From contig NC_040017.1 in assembly GCF_000972845.2 (NCBI RefSeq), positions 24,885,606 through 24,949,605 of the forward strand: DNA of 64,000 nucleotides, in the 5' to 3' direction. A model generated the notes under the pieces. It had not been told where the DNA came from. It ran no database searches and saw only the letters and a program-made list of their open reading frames with translations. This document shows, in pieces, positions 12,306 to 26,957 of the stretch (its first letter is position 1; every line of letters begins with the position of its first letter). The position numbers and the translations under genes are program-made. This DNA is from Larimichthys crocea (lineage: Eukaryota > Chordata > Actinopteri > Sciaenidae).

Positions 12306-13130
12306 TCCAGCTCATAAAACTGTAAAAAAAAAAAAAAAACAACAAAAAAAAACATGTCTACTAGGTTACCTTCTCATTGTGTGCAAGTTTTTTCATTAAT
12401 GTTATTCTTGCAGCTGTTTGAAAAGATGAACTGTAAAAAGAAATCGGTGATGAATTTAGGACTACAACTGATTTAAAATATTGAATATTTAAAAGCACTG
12501 TAAAACAGTTAAATAACAAATCTGAAGCCATTTTCTAAAATACTGTAAAATATGTATATTTCAAAGATGTGTGTATTTGTTGTGGGAACAGAGTGGCAGT
12601 CAGGAGAGGAGTGCCTCAAATTTCTATTTGTTTTAATATCATTGATTTATTTTCTCCAACTACCAAACTGTTGTGCAAATGAAAATATATATATATATAA
12701 AAATTGATACGCACACATATATAATATATACTTGCTGTATATAAGATGCAATTTGTGATTGTTTGCAGTTGTTCTGTATAACTGTTTTAATAGAAGTCTA
12801 AAAAATAGAATAATACTGATCTCTAAGGTGATTTTAGTTTTGGTTATTGTGTTGTCAATTAATGTTTGATAACACTGACACGGGGACACGGTTGCTGTAT
12901 ATATGAAATCTTTATTAAATTCAATTAGTAGCAGATAAAATACATGCAAAAGCAGATTTCAGCCAACAGTAACATTTTTTTCTTGACTGGGTAAATAAAA
13001 CATCTTTTAAATGCATTCAAAGTAGCAATGGGTAATATATTGTTAGATAAAATAACGCGTTCCATCATTACAAACAAAATACTGTAGAAAAGAAGCATTT
13101 TAATTACAGCTGACATTGTATAAGAGTTTA
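12306..13130. other. Convergent 3' UTR interval of bcl9l (+) and cxcr5 (-)
   Basis: Only 825 bp separate the two stop codons, so the 3' ends meet or overlap. Plus-strand signals for bcl9l include ATTAAA at 12914-12919 and AATAAA at 12994-12999. Minus-strand AATAAA signals for cxcr5 lie at 12916-12911 and, overlapping the cxcr5 stop, at 13132-13127. An A-rich run follows the bcl9l stop at about 12324-12352. There is no other gene in the interval. Confidence 0.75.
12911..12919. terminator. Two-way poly(A) signal between bcl9l and cxcr5
   Basis: The 9 bases TTTATTAAA read as ATTAAA on the plus strand (bcl9l direction) and as AATAAA on the minus strand (cxcr5 direction). The same bases could therefore serve poly(A) signals for both convergent genes. 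This is seen in sequence; use is inferred. Confidence 0.45.
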
Positions 13131-13132
13131 TT
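13127..13132 (-). terminator. cxcr5: AATAAA overlapping the cxcr5 stop codon
   Basis: On the minus strand the end reads ATG TAA TAAA, so the TAA stop and an AATAAA share two bases. If used, the 3' UTR would be only about 15-30 nt. The next minus-strand AATAAA is at 12916-12911, about 215 nt further on. Which is used cannot be told from sequence. Confidence 0.5.
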
Positions 13133-15640
13133 ACATGAGGACGATGCTGGTGGTTGTTGCTACGTCAGAAATGGATGGGCGACTGAGACCCTGAGCTCTG
13201 ATGAAGGGCATGCAAACACGGCTGCACCCAAGTTTACAAAGCAACTGTATTAACTCATTGCGAAACCGCACCCCGACAAAGGCATATAAGAAAGGGTTCA
13301 GACAGCAGTGTGAGAATCCCAGGCTCTTTGTCACATCTATGACTGGTTGCAGTGAGAGCTGAAACTTGCAGGTTTTAGGTATTATAACCTGCAGGTCTAC
13401 CAAAGTTTTTATCAGTAAGGTGATATTATATGGTAGCCAACAGAAAAAAAAGACCAGAGTGACGAGTAAAGCCAGTCGAATTGCGCCTTGCTTTGCTTGG
13501 CTTTTCTGACTCTTGAACAGAGTAACCACCACTGCTGTGTAACAATAACTCATTGCAGCCAGAGGTAGGAAAAAGCACATATGATCAAAGACTCGAACGG
13601 TCAAAAGCCAGTTGTTTGCATGAATGCCAAACTGATGAAAGTAACAGGTATACACAGATGTGTTTGGGGCTTGCTCTATAACGGACAGAAAAATAACATT
13701 GGGTGAGGATAAAGCCATGCAGAGCACCCATAAGGAAATGCACGTTAGGTGCACTGTTCTTGGGCGTCGACTTTGCATGCTAGTAATCGCATGAACAATT
13801 GCCAAATACCGATCGAACCCAATGCAAGCAAGCAGGAAACTCCCACAGAGGAGGTTAAGCTGCTTCACCAGGCCCGTCAGCTTGCAGAGGAAGTTTCCAA
13901 ACACCCAACCAGTGGCGTTCTCAACTACATCAAAGGGAAATGTAAAAAGGAGCATGAGGTCTGCCAGGGCAAGGTGCAGTAGGTAGATCTCGGTGATGCG
14001 CAGGAGGCGCCGACGTCTCAGGAGAACCGTTATCATCAGGCCGTTCCCTGCAACGCCCACCAGAAAGATCAAGCTGTAAAGCACGGTTTGGAACATGGCA
14101 TGGAAGGTCTGCAGGCCCTTCTCTTCATCACCGCAGTAATTATCGCTTCCATAATCGGAGTACGTCTCGTTGTATGCGTAGTCCTGCAGTAAAATATGAA
14201 CATAAACATCCATTTTAATCACCTCATCACAGTTTAAAGATCACTTTCTGTGCTGTGGAATAACACACAATTGTACACTTGATTAACTTTGGTTAAATTC
14301 TAATAGTTATTTATAATGAAAAATTAGTCATTACCTAAGAATGAATAATTCTTTCCTACAGCCTTCTATTTCAAGATGTTTTGCCGGAAAGGCAGAATAC
14401 CAGATTTTTTCACTTCCCCTTTACAGTAATGACATTTGGGGTAATACATGACATAACATCTTATGTGGCTGTATAATAAGACGTTGACGTTTCCCCCCCA
14501 ATGAACATCCAAGTTAATATTATATCTGCTATTAGAACCTGAACTTTAAGGACCAGCTGGCACAAAAACAACTGGTTCAGTAAGTGAAGGTCTTCCTAAA
14601 TTCCCATTTGATAAAGTGTCTAAAAAAAAAGAGTATCTTTGCATCAGACAGAAGTAAATAATTTATTATAATTAAATATGATCCAGACACTTTTCTTATA
14701 CATCAGGTTCCCTTCTTTTAAGTAGAAAGTTCTGTTTGATAAAATCAAATTAAATTAAAGTTCTAAACTATAAAAACAATTAGAATTTAGACATGATTCT
14801 TAATCATTGCTGTCTGTGTTATTAGTTTAAATTTGTAACAATGGTTTAACTAAATTTCATATTGTCATTTCCTTAAATTACAAAAATTAAGTTGATTGAT
14901 ATTACAAGCAATGTAGATCATCAGACAGATAATATGCTGTGCAGTAATAATCTGTTATAATTACATCAGTGTTCTGTTAAATGACATTATTGTTACCTTC
15001 TTCATCAGTAATTAAATAACAAGCTGAAGTCTGAAACCTGTGAAAAATGGAATAAATCAGCCTACAGTGTTACTGTCACAACTAAACGGCCGTGATTACA
15101 GCGGCTCACCCCCTTATTTCTGTAATGACTCAACAGGAAACAAGCTCTAATGTGTTTGGTGCATTGTTTACGGTTCAGTAATTGAAGCTGATATAGTTTA
15201 TGAATTATATTTCTCCACTTTCTTACTTACTGCAACAATTTTAAAAAGTCATGCAGTTGAATTTGAATCACTGGAGGCAGCTTACATGTTGATTGTTACT
15301 TTAAGATTTCTTTCTGCCAGATGCTGCAGCTGAGGCTTCGATTATGTGAAGGAGTTATGTAATACTGTCTTAAAAAGTAGGAAGGTGTCGACCACCAGTT
15401 AAAAGACATTTAATTACAGACTAAATCAAAGTTAGGTTTAACCTGTTTCTTACTATGACACCAAATCTTTAGGTTATAGAAATTTCACAAACACATTTGA
15501 ACATTTAAATGAATTTTAGAGCAGAACAGACCCGCTATATGCACTCACAACTATGAACAAAGATCTTCTGGGGGACCTCTAAGAAATACTAAGAAATCAT
15601 GTCTTACCTCATAACCTGAGAAGGTGATTGTAACAGCCAT
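13131..15640 (-). CDS. cxcr5: CXC chemokine receptor 5
   Basis: Class A G-protein-coupled receptor of the CXCL13 type, which in mammals guides B cells and follicular helper T cells into lymphoid follicles. Two coding exons: 15640-15608 encodes MAVTITFSGYE and ends at GAG/GTAAGA; 14183-13131 starts after a CTGCAG acceptor and carries the rest, giving 361 residues. A frame runs 13 codons beyond the acceptor to a Met at 14213, but that is intron read-through. Features: a Tyr- and Asp-rich N-terminus with an NET glycosylation site (16-18), suited to tyrosine sulfation; Cys28 for the extracellular disulfide; seven hydrophobic segments from about residue 40; DRYLAIVHA (135-143); CCLNPFLYAF in helix 7; and a Ser/Thr-rich tail. 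KLGC after helix 7 and CK before the last extracellular turn resemble CXCR5 more than CXCR3. The two-exon layout with a tiny first exon and the position beside bcl9l support the name. Confidence 0.92.
14184..15607 (-). other. cxcr5: cxcr5 intron
   Basis: A 1,424-bp AT-rich intron between the tiny first coding exon and the main exon. It has GT and AG ends on the minus strand and phase 0 on both sides. No repeat copy or further exon is recognised in it. Confidence 0.8.
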
Positions 15641-15683
15641 CAAGATGAGTCTTGGTCACTTCAATATATAGTTACTGCTGCTG

Positions 15684-15701
15684 TAGAGAGAGAGAGAGAG
15701 A
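15684..15701 (+). repeat. GA microsatellite upstream of cxcr5
   Basis: About nine GA units lie 44 bp upstream of the cxcr5 start codon. In the sense of cxcr5 this is a TC run in the 5' UTR or core promoter. Confidence 0.85.
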
Positions 15702-16204
15702 TGTGCCTGTGCTTCCTTTTTGTGCTAGTTCTTCTGTATTTGCTTCACTGATTTTTCTGTGTGTGGGCGGTGTGTTCGGTAGACACGTGAAGTCAAAATG
15801 GTCACAAGAGTTAGCTCAGATCTTATAAAGTCAGCATGCATGAGCAGTGATGCAGGTATAAGTAACTGTATCTCACAGTTTATTCTAACTTTTTACAAGC
15901 AAGAGACAGTTAAACTGATTGATTTGTTTTGTGTTTTTGGAACACATCTGAACAAATCTTACACAAATCTGAATACAACATCCAATCAACATTTGAAAAT
16001 GAGTATATGTTTGTGTGCTATTGCCGTAAACAGCCTCCAGCTTTGTTACTGGCATCACTACTGTGTTGCTGATTGAACATTCAGCACACTCACCTCGCCA
16101 TGTTGGATCTACTGTTTCTTCTGCCACCCGGCTAATCTAAATATCAGCAAAGATGTGGATCATCGTGGATAATTAATTCTGCATAACTTTAAAGTCTGTG
16201 TGAA

Positions 16205-16294
16205 GTAAGAATAAATATGTGTTTTGAGTTTGTCAGACCAAAGAAGAAAGTAAGAATAAATATGTGTTTTGAGTTTGTCAGACCAAAGAAGAAA
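16205..16294 (+). repeat. Perfect 45-bp tandem duplication
   Basis: The 45-base unit starting GTAAGAATAAATATG at 16205 is followed at 16250 by an identical copy. Absence of any mismatch suggests a recent duplication, or replication slippage that is still polymorphic. Confidence 0.9.
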
Positions 16295-16384
16295 ATTTGA
16301 ATCATTAAAAATATCCACAAGTTTATGAAATTAGGTGTCAAAATCTGATAAAAATGAGCAGTATTCTCAGCTCCAGGACTGTGG

Positions 16385-16735
16385 GGGCACGTGAAGCCAC
16401 GCCCACACATGTGAGCAGTCATGCAGCGATTTTGAAGTGACTGAAATGTGTCAGATGAGTTCAGAAAATCACGACTAACCTTGAAACACTCTGATTGAGA
16501 CTGATTGATTCATCTCTGTCTCTCTGCTCGGGGTGCAGGGGTAAGCTCAGGGTGGCCTCAGCGTGTCATCAGGGCCACCCTTTAGGACCACCCACAAAAT
16601 CCTGGACTGAAAACTGTTTTAACATCTAACTCCACATTTCAGTAATATATCGTTCAAAGTCTTTTCACGTCTTTAGCAACTGTTTTCCAACATATTTAAT
16701 GTGTTTTGAAAGAAATCTTAGAATTGCCTTTACAC
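16385..16735 (-). mobile_element. Interspersed repeat R1, copy A
   Basis: Much of this block reappears in reverse orientation at 40170-40840. Shared pieces include GGGTGGCCTCAGCGTGTCAT (close to the reverse complement of the 40.7-kb copy), a CACAAAATCCT block and a segment reading ACATATTTAATGTGTTTTGA. It is an interspersed repeat, probably a non-autonomous transposon, with no open frame. The family is unknown and the ends are approximate. Confidence 0.65.
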
Positions 16736-16961
16736 AGACTTCAAGCCTTAATATAGTTTGAACAGTTGAGTTCTATAAAAAAAACTTTCCGTAGGAAAAA
16801 ATAAACACAACATAGCTTTGGTAAAGTGCACTACTTTGACAGGTGATCAGAGTCAGAGGCAGTATTAAAATGTTTTTGTGTTGTTTGTTTACTGAGCTGC
16901 ATGTCACATTAATCTTGAGCAGAGAAGACTCATGTTTGGAAAAATAGATGAATGTAGAGCA

Positions 16962-17060
16962 GGGGTCTTCAACCAGGGGTCCGTGACCCCTAGGGGGTCT
17001 GCAGAGGTACTGCAGGGAGTCCACCAATTTTTGTCAAAATAATTGACAATTTTCACCAAA
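16962..17060 (+). mobile_element. hAT-end-like fragment
   Basis: The block begins CAGGGGTCTTCAACC and continues with a GGGTCC-GTGACCCC-type segment. This resembles terminal inverted repeats of hAT/Charlie-type elements. A near-identical start occurs at 56563. Only one end is evident here. Confidence 0.45.
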
Positions 17061-17175
17061 ATAATTTGTGAGAATTAAAAAATGAAAAAACAAAACAAAA
17101 TTAAATTGAGTAAACCGAAAGCATTAATGTGCAATAAAAGGCTACATTTGACAAAATGTATTTACAAAATATGAA

Positions 17176-17290
17176 TCAAGTCAAGTCCAAGTGAAATCAA
17201 CTTTATTGTCAATTGCAAAATATTGTTAATTGCTATATGTACAGGACATACAGAGTATTGAAATTTCCCTCTTATCCCAGACAGCATAAA
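17176..17290 (+). mobile_element. LINE/SINE 3'-tail-like fragment
   Basis: The sequence has an AAGTCAAGTCC-type short repeat, then AACTTTATTGTCAATT and, further on, GAAATTTCCCTC. That order is typical of fish retroposon tails that prime on the element's own 3' repeat. The family is not assigned. Confidence 0.4.
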
Positions 17291-17554
17291 CATGAAATAT
17301 AAAATATAAGTAAAAAAAAAAGAAGTAAAATAAAAATAAAAATATACAAATCTAAAAATATAACAAGCTAAAAGACATCCGTGTGGCAATATGGCACAGT
17401 GAAAACAGAATTATCAGTTTATATTATATTACAGTACACAGGTCTATCAAATGAAAATTTACAGTTGCTTGCACAGTGCAAGTTCGGTTTGCAAGTATTG
17501 CAAGTTGGTGAATTGGGCCATTTGTGAATAAGTAGTGAAGTTTCTGTGTTGAAA

Positions 17555-17625
17555 AAAAAATAAATAAATAATAATAATAATAAAATAATAATAATAATAA
17601 TATAATATATATATATAGGCTAATA
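17555..17625 (+). repeat. ATA/TA-rich microsatellite
   Basis: AAATA, ATA and TA units alternate over about 70 bp immediately before the LTR-like array. Simple repeat, no coding capacity. Confidence 0.85.
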
Positions 17626-17772
17626 ATCCAGTATATAAACAGGTGAATTAAATAAATATAAAATTATTATAGCAAAGTCTCATCCAAGACTCCTGATGTA
17701 GAGAGAGTCAAAGAGAAGACACACTGCAGGCTCATTGGATTCAGTGTTGTGAATAAAGTGACTTAAAATAGT

Positions 17773-19176
17773 GTAAAAGTGTTACATCTTGTTACGGGAT
17801 TTTTTAAACTCTTGAATAAGGAGGACTGGATTCAAAGTATCGAGGTTTAAGTTGAATTTATTATTTTTGTACAAGAAGGAGCGTTTTAACAAGTACCTCA
17901 CACAGTAGGGTTACAGAGAAAAAGCTCCTCGAGGAGCTCTAACAGTTTCTTATACATTGTTCAAAAATGGGCTGTCTCGGACACTTTTCACCTGATACAA
18001 ATAACATCATCACATTCCTTTACTGCTCAGAAATGAGCACTATAATATATTTTATATCCACACGGTCCTCCCCTAGCCTGTCTCTCTTGTCCTTGTACTA
18101 CTAATTTATAATTGTCTCCCCCTGCCAGTCTCAGTGAATCACAGGCCAACTAAGGGAAGTATGCAAGACATGTAAAAGTGTTACATCTTGTTACAGGATT
18201 TTTTTTTTTTTAAAGAGGAACCCTTGAATAAGGAGGAATGGATTCAAAGTATCGAAGTTTATTATTCTTGTACAAGAAGTAGCGTTTTAACAGTGCAACA
18301 CACAGTAGGGTTACAGAGAAAAGGCTCCTCGAGGAGCTCTAACAGTTGGTTCTTATACATTGTTCAAAAATGGGCTGTCTCGGACACCTTTCACCTGATA
18401 CAGATAACATCATAACATTCCTTTACTGCTCAGAAATGAGCACTATATTTTATATCCACATGGTCTTTCCCTAGCTTGTCTCTCTTGTCCTTGTACCACT
18501 AATTCATAATTGTCTCTCCCTGCCAGCTTTAGTAAATCACAGGCCAACTAAGGGAAGTATGCAAGATATGTAAAAGTGTTACAGGAATTTTTTTTAAAGA
18601 GGAACCCTTGAATAAGGAGGAATGGATTCAAAGTATCGAAGTTTAAGTTGAATTTATTATTCTTGTACAAGAAGGAGCGTTTTAACAAGTGCAACACACA
18701 GTAGGGTTACAGAGAAAAGGCTCCTCGAGGAGCTCTAACTCAGTAAATCACAGGCCAACTAAGGGAAGTATGCAAGACATGTAAAAGTGTTACATCTTGT
18801 TACAGGATTTTTTTAAAAAAAGAGGAACCCTTGAATAAGAAGTTTAAGTTGAATTTATTATTCTTGTACAAGAGGGAGCGTTTTAACAGTGCAACACACA
18901 GTAGGGTTACAGAGAAAAGGCTCCTCGAGGAGCTCTAACTCAGTAAATCACAGGCTAACTAAGGGAAGTATGCAAGACATGTAAAAGTGTTACATCTTGT
19001 TACAGGATTTTTTTTTAAAAGAGGAACCCTTGAATAAGAAGTTTAAGTTGAATTTATTATTCTTGTACAAGAAGGAGCGTTTTAACAGTGCAACACACAG
19101 TAGGGTTACAGAGAAAAGGCTCCTCGAGGAGCTCTAACTCAGTAAATCAGAGGCCAACTAAGGGACATGTAAAAAA
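17773..19176 (-). repeat. Array of five LTR-like units next to ddx6
   Basis: Units start at about 17773, 18172, 18570, 18781 and 18981, each with GTAAAAGTGTTACA. Spacings are 399, 398, 211, 200 and about 196 bp. Units 1 and 2 are full length. Units 3-5 lack the same roughly 190-bp middle, and units 4-5 also lack about 20 bp, giving a nested series of losses. All five keep a perfect palindrome GCTCCTCGAGGAGC; most also keep TTCTTGTACAAGAA. Read on the minus strand a full unit begins TG and ends CA, has a TATA-like stretch in its first half and an AATAAA near its end, as an LTR would. No internal retroelement sequence, primer-binding site or gene lies between units. It could instead be a young satellite. 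The LTR reading is inference. Confidence 0.7.
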
Positions 19177-19279
19177 CAGGACACACACACTATCTATATG
19201 AGTTAAAACCCGGTATAATCCTGCTTTTTAAACACACATGAGGGTGAACCCTTGATTTGAAACGGAATCAGCTGATCAG

Positions 19280-19435
19280 TTTGGACGGGGGCGGGTTCAA
19301 ATAGGAGTGGGAGCCATCTTGAACGGTTGGTTGACAAGAAGACTGTTTCGTAGTCAGCTAAAAAAAAAAAACACACACACACAGAGTACAGCTCACAAAC
19401 ACCGCACAGGGACCCGGTTAATCCAGGTATTCAAG
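19280..19435 (+). promoter_or_regulatory. ddx6: Probable ddx6 promoter and first untranslated exon
   Basis: A GC box (GGGGGCGGG, 19287-19295) is followed by a YY1-type GCCATCTT (19313-19320), a pairing typical of TATA-less housekeeping promoters. A donor-like CAAG/GTAAAC at 19436 could end a non-coding first exon joined to the acceptor at 20066-20067; an alternative donor lies at 19427. ddx6 in mammals also has a non-coding first exon. The transcription start is not defined. Confidence 0.5.
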
Positions 19436-20067
19436 GTAAACACACCGCCGGACGGGTTCTGCTTGTGGACAGCTTTTAATTAGATGTTATTTAAATACGT
19501 GGCGACTTTTCTAAATCTGCGTTTTAACGTGATTTCGTCCGTCGTTAGCCGGTTTGTTAGCCGCGTTAGCACACCTCGCACGGCACGGTATTTAACCAGG
19601 AGGTGTTTAAATGTTGTTGGGAGAAGATGTTTTGCATTTGGACTAATCTGACCAGAAAGCAGGCTGTTTTTTAAAATAAATAAATAGTTTGAATCCGGCA
19701 TCTTGGACGTTAAATGACCCGACATTAGCACGCTAGTGCTAGTTAGCACAGGCGGCTAGCAGGAGGCTAGCTTTGGTTAGTTTGATTTAAAAACGGGGAG
19801 AAAACGCTTCAGGTCGGTTTTGTGTTTAAACATTCATCAACTAGAGGTCTCAGATGAACTAATGACAGACATGACTTGTCCATAAATCTGCACATTGTAG
19901 CAAATAACTTTAAATATCAGCGCACTGCTGAGTCGGCTAAGTTTTGACGACAGGCCAGCTGTCAGCTTGTTAAATGTCGACTCACCTCTCTTTGAATGAG
20001 CTCCAGGCAATTATTATGTTATGTATTTTTATTATATTAATGCTAACACTGTGTCCTTTTGTTTCAG

Positions 20068-20404
20068 GGTTGGATAAAGCTGAATGGAGGACGCAGTTGT
20101 GGCTGTTTAAGCCAGATGACAATGGCAGAAAACATCCATGCTAAGCCCTGATTCACTACAAACCATGCTCATGAGTTTTCTGATCTGGAGAAAGAGGGTC
20201 AACATTTCTCGTTGAAGGAACCTGCTGAGACAAAATTTGAACAATTTAACATTTGGATAATTATTTGAAGTCTCAGAGAAAGAGTGAGGGGGGAAAAGGA
20301 CAGATCTTAAGTTCAGAGTGGTCCCCGGTGGAGTGGACGCACTTTAAAAAAAAACAGAGACTCATAAAAGAGGTTTCATTGCAGAAACTACAAGCTGTGT
20401 AAAC
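20068..20404 (+). promoter_or_regulatory. ddx6: ddx6 5' leader in exon 2 with three uORFs
   Basis: After the TTTGTTTCAG acceptor the leader runs 337 nt to the ddx6 ATG. It holds complete short ORFs at 20084-20110 (8 codons plus stop), 20116-20151 (11 codons plus stop) and 20165-20215 (16 codons plus stop), all ending before the main start. Such leaders usually lower translation of the main ORF. The ORFs are seen; the effect is inferred. Confidence 0.6.
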
Positions 20405-25665
<5,261 letters not shown>

Positions 25666-25669
25666 GCCA

Positions 25670-26957
25670 GTAAGTACACACACACACAGATGGTACTTAA
25701 GTCTATCAGGATGAATCCAGAATTATTTAATCGCGTCTCTGTTCTGTGTTTTTGATGATGTAACACCGAGCAGGATAAGAGATTTGATAATTATGCTGAC
25801 TGATGGCAGGCATTACATTTTGACGTGCTCGTGCTTTTACTGGTTATGCCGGTTCATTTGTGTAATTTACTGGCTCAACTAGATAATTTAGCCACTATCA
25901 TTACTCTCATTATCTACACGGTGCTTGTCCTGATCGGCCAAGTTAAAATTCTCCAATTTTTTAATGCTGCAAAGATCGAGGCATCGACACACGTTGAAGC
26001 AGGAGAGGATAGGCAGATGGATGCACATCATGACCATGGATGTGACCTGAAAGGGTTAAAAAGGCACTTTTCATTTGCTCTGGACTTTAATGCAGTTGTT
26101 ACCGCGCCATAACCAGGCTGCAGTTTTTCAACTTGAGCGATCGTGTTGGCGCTCCGCAGAAAGTGTCTGACCTGAAGTGTCCTTGAGCCAGACACTCAAT
26201 CTCCAGCAGCTGCAGGAGGGCCGTCGTCATTTCAGCACTCGGCTTGAATTTCCTTCAGGATCAATAAAGTGTCTAACTGTAAATCAAATCTAAAATCTAG
26301 ACAGATTTTTAATATTGATTATCTGTCAATACAGACTTCAATACTATACTTTGATTTACCTAAATGCTGATTAAACAGATGTAGCCTTTTTAATTGTCAC
26401 ATCTTATTTTTCAAGACTCTGAAAGTCCTGCGTCAAAACTAATCAATTTAAAAACTTAAATGAATTTATTCAAATAATGTGACTTCTAAAAGTCACATGA
26501 CCAATTAGATCCTTTTACTAGAGAAGAGTCCTCACTCTGTTGGTGATGTGGGAACTATAAACACAACACAAGGTTTCTTACCAGCCATCTTTGGCCTGTC
26601 AGGTTTGCGTGCCACTCGGCCAGTTTAATTTTGGCAGTGTAAACTTTGTTAGAGTCGCCAGTGGCAACGTTATTTTTGCGATGCCGACCAAAGCCGCTGA
26701 ATGTTTCGTATACTGCCCTGTGTTACGAAAGAGAGGAGGAACAAGATTCTTCACGAGCAAAAGGCTTACAGTCATGATTGAGCACTTCACATCACACTGA
26801 GGTGGATAAAACAGAAAACCGACAGGATATAATAAATCAGTTTCATACAGTGAAAGGCTCCTGAATGATATGAGAATGCAGGAATAAATTTAAATGGCGC
26901 TTGAGTTGCATAGTAAGTACAGCCTGGTCTAATTTAATGTCTCTTCTCTCTCTGCAG
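25670..26957 (+). other. ddx6: Intron in the ddx6 3' UTR
   Basis: The stop codon (25663-25665) is followed after 4 nt by GTAAGT at 25670, and a strong acceptor (TCTCTCTGCAG) ends at 26957. The exon junction is close enough to the stop to escape nonsense-mediated decay. The intron holds a retroposon tail at 26245-26300 and a block with open frames on both strands (26590-26800) that I cannot identify. Confidence 0.65.
26245..26300 (+). mobile_element. LINE/SINE 3'-tail fragment
   Basis: GAATTTCCTTCAGGATCAAT followed by AAAGTGTCTAACTG and AAATC-type short repeats matches the layout of the LINE tail at 61466-61515, which lies in the opposite orientation. It is an isolated tail with no reverse-transcriptase frame nearby. 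Confidence 0.55.

Larger units (their letters stand above)
15641..19310. other. Head-to-head intergenic region of cxcr5 (-) and ddx6 (+)
   Basis: No coding exon is seen. From the cxcr5 side it holds a GA run (15684-15701), a 45-bp tandem duplication (16205-16294), an interspersed repeat shared with 40.2-40.8 kb (16385-16735), a hAT-end-like piece (16962-17060), a LINE/SINE-tail-like piece (17176-17290), an AT microsatellite (17555-17625) and an LTR-like array (17773-19176). It presumably contains the promoters of both flanking genes. Confidence 0.75.

Noticed and set aside
14184..14222. Start of cxcr5 at 14222 or 14213
   Set aside because: This part is intron: a CTGCAG acceptor precedes 14183, and the 14222 codon is GTG. 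The upstream exon at 15640 supplies an ATG in the right phase.
17773..19176. CRISPR-like array
   Set aside because: Repeats are about 200-400 bp without short unique spacers, and the genome is eukaryotic. An LTR-like or satellite array explains it.
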